The notes under the pieces: generated by a model | What the model was told of the DNA's origin: nothing | The model's input: only the letters and a program-made list of their open reading frames with translations | Database searches by the model: none | In this document: one piece after another, positions 55,180 through 64,000 of the stretch | How positions within the stretch are numbered: position 1 is the stretch's first letter | How the letters are laid out: each line of letters opens with the position of its first letter | Translations under genes and position numbers: made by a program | Source: Strongylocentrotus purpuratus | Lineage: Eukaryota > Echinodermata > Echinoidea > Camarodonta > Strongylocentrotidae | DNA: 64,000 nt | Reading direction: 5' to 3' | Assembly: GCF_000002235.5 (NCBI RefSeq) | Contig: NW_022145615.1 | Location: 14,990,712-15,054,711 of the forward strand

Positions 55180-58100
55180 CAATAGCAGAGCTGAATAAAT
55201 ACACAGATCACCTGATATGCAGAAATAATTGGAAAGCTATCAATGAAAATGATGAAATTCTTAGCTCGTGCAGTGCCACAATTTGCAGTACACACATTGG
55301 TATATTCATACCAGAGAAATCATATCATATTTTAAACTTTGTCATCATTTTCTAAACAGAACATGTTATGTTGTCCCCTAAACAAATTTCTAAAATCTGA
55401 ATTATAATACATTTGGCCAGTATTCTATACTGATGAAAATATACAGTAATGTTTGAGATCAAACAGGAATTTATTTTGGATGCACAGTATTTTAAAAGAT
55501 TTGCATGTAACCTTTTGTAAAACATAAACACTCAACCAGTTTGAAAAAAGCATGCAGATTAATTATAAATGAAAAAGTCAGTTATCAAAACAGAAAAAGA
55601 AAAAACAATTATGAAAGTGATATAAATTTCTAATCACACTGGGTACACAATGCAAACCAATTACAATGCAAACCAAAGATGTAAGAAAATAACACGCCTC
55701 CCCTTTTCATAGCAATTGTAAATGATGGGTAAAAACATAGACGGCAATCACACTGTAGACTTTACATCATGAAGTCTGTACACTCCGGGTAAAGGCTTGT
55801 TGGAAAATCGATGATTTAAAGACCATTGATCTATGTCTTGACCCAAAGCAGAACATCAACTATAAAGATGAATAACATGGTTTTTGCCATATCTAACCAA
55901 GGTAACATAACATTCTGCTATCTTAAACTTCTCAATATGGCTTTCATACGTTGATGATTGTGCCCTATACAATGTGTCCCATAACAAAATTGGACTAGCA
56001 TGCTTCCAAAAAATGTGGGGCAAATTTCACTGTCACCTGGTGATGGGGAATATTTTAAGAAGAACAAAATTGTCCTTCCACTGGTACCTGTGAATATTTA
56101 CCCCACATTATTAGTAGTATGCTTGCCTGTTTTTATTGGGACACCCTGTATATCTTGCGTTGGAGTCTATGAAAAAAATGAGTCATGCATGTACATAGAG
56201 TTCCAACAATATTCCACGGGTTAAAATTCTGCTATCTAGATTATTTCACAACCATCAAAACTTTGTCATTCTAATGTACCGTACCTGTATACTAACTAGG
56301 GAAAAACGAGAGGTGCGTAATGGACCATCCATACATAGATACACTTCATTTGGTGGTGGTGGTTATTTTACCCCACTGCTAAGAAAGCATAAATGCTTGT
56401 TAGTAAGCAACCAGACGGTCGACGGCTTTAGGTCCTCTCCGAGACCACCGAGACCACTGCTCTACCGAGTGAGCTATCGCGCCTCCACCATATCATCAGA
56501 AGAGTGAGAACTTTTAAAGATTATCAAGGCCATATTGATATAATGCTACATTACAGATTGAATGGTACAAAATAAATAAAAGGAGAACAATAGTTGGCAA
56601 ACATACTCATACAGTCGCAAACATGGTGCCAAAGTACATTACTATCACAATGTTTGCACGAGTGCATGAGCGATTGTTTGGAACAATATATAGAATACTC
56701 TATAGGAAAATGGACTAGCACAATATCATTCAGGTACATGTACGTTAAATATTGCTAGTTTCCACATTGTAAATATGGAATAGTTAAACATCAATTCATC
56801 ATTATTTGTTATCATACTTCAACACGAAGATAGTATCTCCCTTCAAAACTAAAAACAACACAATTCATGCAGAGTGTTGCCTGTTATTGATATATAACAT
56901 GATATAAATCAAAATTTCCAAACAAAAAGTTAACTTTCATAGGGGCATTATATTTAAACAAAGGCATCTCATATGAAATCACACTTCTTTATATCAATAT
57001 TAGACTGAGAACAAAATCTGCAATAGAATTAAAGTGTTTTTTTTTTACAAAAGCATAAAGTTTACCCTTGCTGCATTTTTTTGAGAAACCTAGCAAATCC
57101 TTTGGCAAAACCTTTTTCTACCCAATCCACAAAGTATTTGATATAATATATTACAAGTATTTGTTTAGTAACACAAAGCCCATCACACACTTCACGGAAT
57201 GACTATGATTTGAGAAGGACATTCAAACATGTAAAATCTTAATGATCAAGGAGCTGGATAGTCATATGAATATAAATGTTAAGGTATTCCAAACTTTCTC
57301 AGGAGAAGAAAAGCTAAATCAGCTCCTAATAATCGATACACCATTATACCAGTAATGTGATTATCTACGATTTGAAATTGATTTGAAATTGATTCAGCAT
57401 TTCTTGTGATCAGAAAGCTTAAATGCACTAAAGGGCTGGATTTTAGTATTCTTATGATGTAGAACCTAAATCAGGAAGATGATTTAGGTTTAGATTTCAA
57501 TACTAAATGAAATTGTCAACTCATTGAAATCAGATAGTAAGATAGTATAGTGTGTGATGGGCTTGAAGCAATTTGCCTCAAATATATATGCATTTGAGCT
57601 ACTTTATAATAAACAAGATAAGTCCATTTCAAACACAATACAGTATGTATTGTGTTGAACAAGATACATACTTTGTATCTATGATAGCGAAAGACTGACA
57701 TGCAAAAAATATCTGTCAGTATCTGTGTGAGTAGCATTCACAAATTTGTGCTTCCCCATAAAAAAAAACATTGGAAATATTATAGAATCTACGACAACCA
57801 TCATCAATCATAATACTTTAGATTTGATCCAAAGTACTTTGACTGACGTATATAAAAAGGAGGTATACATACTGGTAAATCTCCTACTAGTTTGAGTATA
57901 TTAGTATGGATCTTCAAATATCATACTGTGTTGGTAAATGGCACCAAATTACACCTAACAAAATGCAATGTTTTACTGCATATATTTGCATATTTTCATA
58001 ATGAAACTACAGCATTTATGCAGTATACATTGTGTAAAACACTTTAGCCTGCAATAATGGCTCAATAATCCTTGCAAATACATGCACATGACAATGATTA

Positions 58101-60243
58101 TCGTGAACATCCCTATCATCAACATTGCAATGACTAAAATCACTGATAGAAACTTGTTGCTGTATATTGTCACTTAACCTAATACTGGACGCCTCTTAAT
58201 ACCAGACACCCCGTAAATGGCTGTATATCTTCATATTTAAACTAATAAGCATCGAAAGGTCAACACATTTAAATTAGTTGACTCACATGCACTTGTTTAT
58301 ACCCAGCACAACAAGCGTACAGCAGCACGCGTTTCGACTAATGTTAATGCGCCCACAAAGCAAATTGCAGTTGTTTACACAAATAATTTTTGTTACCGGT
58401 ATACAAGAACTACTGTAACGTATTTCATTCTAACAGTGTGAATGCAATGGGAATATACAAGGGATTCTGCTCTCAAAATTTGGTGTCCAGAAACTTCTTA
58501 CCAGTATTTATGATAAAAACATGGATTTTGTACCAAGATGTAAAGTGCACTTTTGGGTCAAACTTCAGATCGGCGTAATGTTTTAACTATGCAAACACCA
58601 TAGGTGAGATCACAATTGTGCAGTTTTTACAGGGAAAAACAGGAGATCTCAAATATGTACTGGAGAAATTTACACTGAAAAAACAGCATTTTTGATGTTT
58701 GTATAATTATGACCTTGTCGATCATCTAGAATTGTAATTAATATAAAAAATAATTTACATTTATCTCAGTGTTCGATTGAAGTTCATTGACAAATAAGTG
58801 TCCGGTATTAAGAGCATACTGTTCAGCTTATACAAAATTGAATGGTTCCAATGTTTTGACAATCCTCGCGATATGCTGCAGTTTCACCGCTTCACAGTTA
58901 GTGTACTGCATTCATGGGTATTTTATTTGTATGTCACTAACGTTTCAAGACATTTCATTGAAGGTTTTTCTGTCTAGTAGTACGAAGAAATAGCTTTAAG
59001 TGTCTGATAATAGTTTAATGCATCATACATGTAGCTTTCCCACTCTGAAAATCAACTTCTTTGATGTCCCATTTCATTGCATTATCTGTAAATTGTTAAA
59101 TAGATCTTGTGTGAGCAACTTTTTATATATTCACACAGCGAAATACAAATCCAATAGAAACCTTCAAATTCAAATAAAAACATGATTTGATCATGATCAA
59201 CCCTCTTATTTCAGAAGAAACACTAGTTATTTCAATGTCATTGATTACACCATGCATCTTTTACATGTTTGCAAGACTCAGACAACAACAAATCTTCAGT
59301 TAACTACTGGTAAGCAAAATGTAGCTGCACAAAAAGACACGTCTCCTGAATGCAAAATGCATAATTTTATCAGACAGAGATTCATTGTAGAACCACATCG
59401 TTCGGATATGGAGCTGGTAAATGTACCATCTATTTAATCACCAGACAGCAGTATTATCCAGTATGCGTTGTGGACGCGTCTTTTGATGCTACTTCATTTC
59501 ACTGAGCTACCTTAACATGGAGGACAAAGGTATGGGAATGTGGGACTTCAGTTATCAATGGGTACAGTTGCATGTTATGCAGATACTACCAGGAAGCATT
59601 ATAAAAGAGACAAGCTACAAATGACTTTCATATGTACCAGCAACAAAAATATATACATAGACAACCTTAAGAGGGGGATGATTCAAGTTCATAGCAGCCA
59701 AGTATTAGCAAACCAAATAATCTGTAAATGCCTGAAGTGCTGGGTATTTCGAAGCCTGAAGATGGCTTGGATTCAGAAAAATTCAGGTGAATTTCTGAGA
59801 TGCATTAAAAAGTTGATGTTAAAGTACAATAGCATTTATCAATCTAGAGGCATGATTATGATATAATACAGGATAACACTATATAAATGTTATCTAAAAT
59901 GTCACTTATTCTTTAATTTTGCTAATACACTTCATTTAACTCAAAATAAAAGATTCCCCCCCCCTTTTTTGCAAGATATTCTGCAGAATTTATGTAATAC
60001 TTTTGATCTCATAACAAGTACCATTTTAATATGCATAGACACAGCGCTTCCTTTCATATTGCTTGTCAATGCACTGGAAATTACACTATAACAATCTTAT
60101 ACACAATATTACTGAAATATACAGTACATCAATGTACCATCATATTGTATAAAGAGGTGGTTGGGTGCCATATGCTTTCACCTAAATTGGCATCCTGATT
60201 CATCACCAACCCCTAGGATTTCTTTGTGTTGATTAGAAGAGGA
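55180..60243 (-). other. Downstream flank and possible 3'UTR of the BTBD gene
   Basis: No conserved exon was found on either strand. Minus-strand AATAAA signals (TTTATT on the given strand) occur for example near 58925 and 55467, so a long 3'UTR is possible but unproven. About 58440-59035 is a copy of the dispersed repeat also seen at 11600-11935. The rest is AT-rich with no repeat I recognise apart from the SINE-like block at 56390-56490. Confidence 0.35.
56390..56490 (-). mobile_element. tRNA-derived SINE-like sequence
   Basis: Read on the minus strand from 56490, the sequence starts ggtggaggcgcgatagctca and continues ctcggtagagcagtggtctc. TAGCTCACTCGGTAGAGC is a strong tRNA D-arm and A-box (RNA polymerase III promoter). 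A clear B-box is not visible; the part near 56415-56425 (gtcgaccgtctgg) could be a degraded one. This head plus a non-tRNA body is typical of a SINE. The body's far limit is unknown. Confidence 0.55.
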
Positions 60244-63200
60244 TCACGTGTAGAATATCAACTCTGGTATTTGGCCATCGTCGACCGATGTTCCATTGTT
60301 GTTGCCAGCGACGTAGGCAAACTGGAACATTACTTTGCCGTTAGAAGCAGATTCATGAACAACCTTCCGAAGGCCCTTGGTGCCATAGTGGGAATCAGGA
60401 CCCTGAAACAGAAACAGCACCAAAAAGGAATATGATTGCCTCTCATTTTTTAATAGACAACAAATTACTGACATTAATTGAATTCAAGTTTGCTCAATTA
60501 TATGCTTATATTTTTCTGAATACTCTGTGAATTCCTATTTATCCTTTCATTAATCACTTTTGTATGTGCACTTTCTAATCATATTACTTATTATTATATT
60601 AGTTATTATTGTTATAACTTTTTATCAACCTTTAATATGCAATTCTATATTAAGCACATACCGGTTTGGACTTTGTATAAGTATTATGCTCTATATAAGA
60701 AACTTATTAATGTTGAATGATAGCTACATTTATATTATATTGCGCAGACATACATCCATCCTAGGGTCTGTTATGGGTGCCTACAGGGTATAATTATTAC
60801 ACTGGCTTTAAGTCCAGCTGCCCAAAGGTGTTGAAGGGTATTGTTAAAGGAATAATTCCCTACCAAATACCTAATTACTACACCTGGGTGGAGAGTGGCA
60901 AATGTAGATAAATGTTCTGCAAAAGGACAAAATCCTGAGGCTGGTTCTCTAATTAATCATGAACGATTGGATCAACAGTACTGCGATTTCTCTTAGACTA
61001 AAACACCTCTACACATGACTATGCTTTCAATATGGCTGGGGAAATACTACTCCAGTTTGTAGGTCATGTAATGTGAGGAGGATGCAGAGAAAATAGGATA
61101 TGAAGTTTTAAAAATGAATTTTAAAAATGGATAAATTAAAATAGTTAACAAAAAGAAGGAATTTTAAAAGAAAACTTGAGGAAGACAGCATATAAAATAT
61201 CGTCGCTTTTTTCACGAAGTGACGGTAGTGAAAAAAAATTGCATTCACTTTGCGTTACGATTTTCCTCACTACCATCACTTCGTGAAAACAAGGACGATA
61301 TATGGATATATTAATCAAGCTGGCTGGTAACATGAGTACCAGAACATACAAAAATGGAAATCAAAGTATTTGAAAACCCTTGAGCTTTTATGTCTGACAC
61401 AAAAGGGTACCTACCTAGCAAGCAAGCAAGCAAATAATGGTTAGGCCTAAAGCTTATTGATAACTCATGACCTTTGGTCTATGTATACTTGTACCATGCA
61501 ATGAAATGGTTCAACATCATGCATCTACATGTATGAATAAATATACTTTTACAACAATAGAAGATTCAAACAAAGGAAGAGTACCGTAAACACTGTTTCT
61601 AAGTGCCTATCTGTTTCTATCATGTCCTAAAAACATGTAAATCTCCCTGCATATTGTGTGTTAACCTTTACTGATTTTGAAGAACATTGAAATTGTAAAA
61701 TTGAAAAAATCTGTGAAGGAAATATTGAAAGCCATTCACATTATATTTGATAATCCACTTTTCCCCCTTTTTTCCCCCTCCAATTCAGCACATCATAAAG
61801 CTGAGACGATCAGAACAAACATGATACTAAAAATACTTCATTCAACGACTCACCTTTAGAGTTGCACTAGCAACATAGTTTTCACATGGTTGGATTTCAA
61901 TTGGGTCTTTGAACATGACACGGAATGTAGAATCAGTACCATCACAGCTGAAACTCGTATCATTCTGCCCCATCATCTCCTCTGTATCAGCATGAATTAT
62001 CTGAAGAAATACAACATAGATATTACATTTTTTAAGCGTCACCTGTGCCTGTACAAACTCTATCATTGTATCCCTCAGGTCACTACCCCATACAAGTGAT
62101 TGGGACGTGCAGTTGGACCACTACACCTGGGATTCCCCCAACTCTGAAGTAGGTTCTTAACATGCATACATGAGTAGGTGGTGACTCTCCTACACATTGA
62201 CAGTCCTATCCAAGGGATGGAGGGGTTTCCATTGTAACCTACACTGTAGTCTGAGGAGCAGAGGAGAGGCACATTAAAGTGGAATCCAACCTTGATAGCA
62301 AACTACTCTAGAAGAAAGCAGAACAATCAGAGAAGCATACTGATGAAAGTTAAATGAAATCAGACCAAAAAATGAGAACATTATGAATTTTTGAAAGTTG
62401 CAATCACTATAGGTATGGGCTCTTAAAATTGGCTGAATCAGTTAAGTCTCTCAGATTTTGTGGCGGACAACTTTCCCATTTGTTCCAACACAAAATGACT
62501 AAAATTTCATTTTCTTTCCCCCAAAATGTATGATTCAGGATGGTCTTTTCTTTTTGGGGACTTGTAATTATATACTATCCTAATATATTTTGAGTAGAGC
62601 TTCAAGGGTGAAGGCACTTCGAGGAAAAACAGAAATTAGGGATATTTGTTAACGCTAGTTACAACAGAAGAGTTATCTGTCACTATGTCACAATCCACTG
62701 ATAAAATTGCCAATTTAAGATTTGCATAGCTGTAGTGATCTCGTGTTTCAAACATTCATAACTTTCTTATTATTTGTCTGATGTATTTCAAACTTTCGCC
62801 ATTCTGTTTCTCTGATATTTCTGCTTTCATTTAAATGAACTTATTACAAAGGTTGGATTGCCCTGTAGTGCACTATTATATGCAGGTTTCAGTCATCTCA
62901 AGCCTGGTATAACAAAACTGTTGTATCTATAATGGTTTCAGGTTGCCACTAAATCTATAAAGCAATTTCCAAGCAAATAAAAAAAGCACAAATTTTGAGA
63001 AAACTTTAAATATTTATTGCACTGTATACATTAAGAATGGTGGAAAATGAACAAAGATAGTTGTGTACATATTTACGTTAATAAATTTTCACTATAATTT
63101 CATCTCATCATGATAAGGTTCTATACAGAATTAGTCAGGTTGAAAATCTTTGTTCAAAATGGGAGGTTCTTTTGTTTGCAACCAAATTCTAAGGAATGCT

Positions 63201-63552
63201 CTTCACCAATCTTTCTTTTTTTTCCTGACCAGTACTCAATTTCTGTACACACTTTGTTGACTTCTTGGTCATCCTACCTCCCAATGCTTACACAGAATCT
63301 CCTTGAAAAATAATTATGGGGCCCTCATATAAACATGGTCAAAGGAAGAAATCATGTCACGATTTCAAAGTTGGTTTCTTTATACATACTCACACCCTCA
63401 ACAACACCAGCAATCATCCAGCTAGTGAATCCTTTCTTTGCTTGTCTAGGATGTACACACTTACCTGTATATTAACGGTGTAGTCTGCAGGGCCATGGAT
63501 GGAGCCATACAGCCCAAACCCAACAACAAATATTCTCCGGTTCACTTGGAAT
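60244..63552 (-). CDS. BTB/POZ-domain protein with PHR domain (BTBD1/2/3/6 family), last three exons
   Basis: In minus-strand order, exons 63552-63465, 62000-61854 and 60402-60244 (stop TGA 60246-60244) all have AG/GT borders. They join in frame to 130 C-terminal residues. The sequence reads [20 protein letters not shown], then [29 protein letters not shown], and [14 protein letters not shown]. It ends [21 protein letters not shown]. This is the PHR beta-sandwich domain that ends BTBD1, 2, 3 and 6; the ending GNNNGTS.EDGQIPE.IFYT is nearly invariant as I recall it. The BTB and BACK domains must lie right of the window. Family members are cytoplasmic adaptors for cullin-3 ubiquitin ligase. The sequence does not settle which paralogue this is. 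Introns hold a long-TIR element and a hairpin. Confidence 0.92.
60790..61010. repeat. Dispersed repeat block, inverted copy near 25925-25965
   Basis: ctacacctgggtggagagtg followed by gcaaatgtag at 60880-60910 is the exact reverse complement of the block near 25930-25960 in GKAP1 intron 6. Sequence around both is similar only patchily. The family is unidentified. It lies in the last BTBD intron. Confidence 0.5.
61197..61301. mobile_element. 105-bp hairpin, probable tiny MITE
   Basis: The left arm begins ATATCGTCGC and contains TTCACGAAGTGACGGTAGTG. The right arm is its complement, CACTACCATCACTTCGTGAA to GACGATAT. Arms of about 38 bp surround a short loop. It lies in the last BTBD intron. Confidence 0.7.
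62275..62872. mobile_element. Long-TIR MITE in BTBD intron (AAAGTGGAATCCAACCTT ends)
   Basis: The left end TTAAAGTGGAATCCAACCTT is matched at the right by AAGGTTGGATTGCC. Inward, gaaagttaaatgaaatcaga (62346) opposes tctgatgtatttcaaacttt (62778), and attatgaatttttgaaagtt opposes tttcaaacattcataacttt. The arms are about 150 bp with many mismatches. No ORF. It lies between the two upstream BTBD exons in the window. Confidence 0.7.
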
Positions 63553-64000
63553 CTATGCAGCAAAGAAACAAAACGAGTGAGATTATTATTATTATTTGAT
63601 TATTAGAACTATTGTCACAATGATCAAATAACTAGTTTGCATAGCAAGAATTAGAAGTCCCTGCTGGCAGCTTGTAAAGAAGACAAAATATGAGTATCAT
63701 AGTACAAAACCAACGGCAAATGAAAAGTACAGTAAATAACGTAATTAATTCTGCACCTCACATGAGCTATTACTCCATAATGATAAACAGGGTGATAAAA
63801 AGGGTACATGTATAGAAACCTAGAATTGTAAACATTTTCTCAATTCTATTTTTAGAGCTTACAAAAACTTATCAAGTTTTCCCACTTTATAAGATGTTGT
63901 TCTTAAAAATGAATTTTATAGGAATAGATATTACAAAATGTACCAAAGTGTACAGCATTACAGCTTTTTTTCTCCCCCCAACAAATTTAAGTATGTAAAA
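63553..64000 (-). other. BTBD intron, no exon seen
   Basis: AT-rich sequence upstream (on the minus strand) of the 63465-63552 exon. I found no reading frame resembling the preceding BACK-PHR linker, so the next exon should be beyond 64000. Confidence 0.5.

Overview
This is eukaryotic nuclear DNA, AT-rich and intron-rich with GT-AG introns, and packed with repeats. I see no prokaryotic or organellar features. Four conserved animal protein genes can be assembled by hand from their exons. The genes, the Jockey/CR1-type and RTE-type LINEs, the many short inverted-repeat transposons and the long G/C homopolymer runs together suggest a marine invertebrate deuterostome. A sea urchin or other echinoderm is my best guess, from general familiarity and not from a database search.

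Layout. 1-1175: a diverged direct duplication. 1330-4768: a nearly intact LINE broken by one in-frame stop. 4970-5600: a ~158-bp tandem repeat. 5818-8026 (+): the last three coding exons of tubulin-specific chaperone A (TBCA); its first exon lies left of the window. 9035-13250: intergenic, with three transposon remnants and a hairpin. 13453-29200 (+): the complete coding region of G-kinase-anchoring protein 1 (GKAP1), nine exons, 362 aa, with introns full of miniature transposons. 29201-34300: 3'UTR, intergenic DNA and a 1.57-kb GC-rich composite repeat. 34519-46871 (+): a complete ten-exon hexose-6-phosphate mutarotase (glucose-6-phosphate 1-epimerase) gene, 284 aa. 46872-60243: no exons found, but it holds a decayed RTE LINE with a transposon nested in it, a 2-kb element with 40-bp perfect inverted ends, a TTAA-flanked element and a tRNA-derived SINE-like sequence. 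60244-63552 (-): the last three coding exons of a BTB-BACK-PHR protein of the BTBD1/2/3/6 family; the rest of the gene is to the right of the window.

The genes act in separate processes: tubulin folding, cGMP-kinase anchoring and insulin/vesicle signalling, sugar-phosphate anomer interconversion, and cullin-3 adaptor function. Nothing suggests that they form a functional cluster. I did not find an undescribed multi-gene system. The most unusual content is the transposon landscape. It includes a ~950-bp foldback palindrome and two related elements each flanked by a perfect 6-bp target duplication. Two copies of a TTAA-targeting element are present, as is an element with a perfect 8-bp duplication and a transposon nested in a LINE at a recognisable TA site. 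A minisatellite made of nuclear-receptor-like half sites completes the list.

Exon boundaries come from splice-site consensus, reading-frame continuity and recalled family similarity. They were not checked against transcripts.
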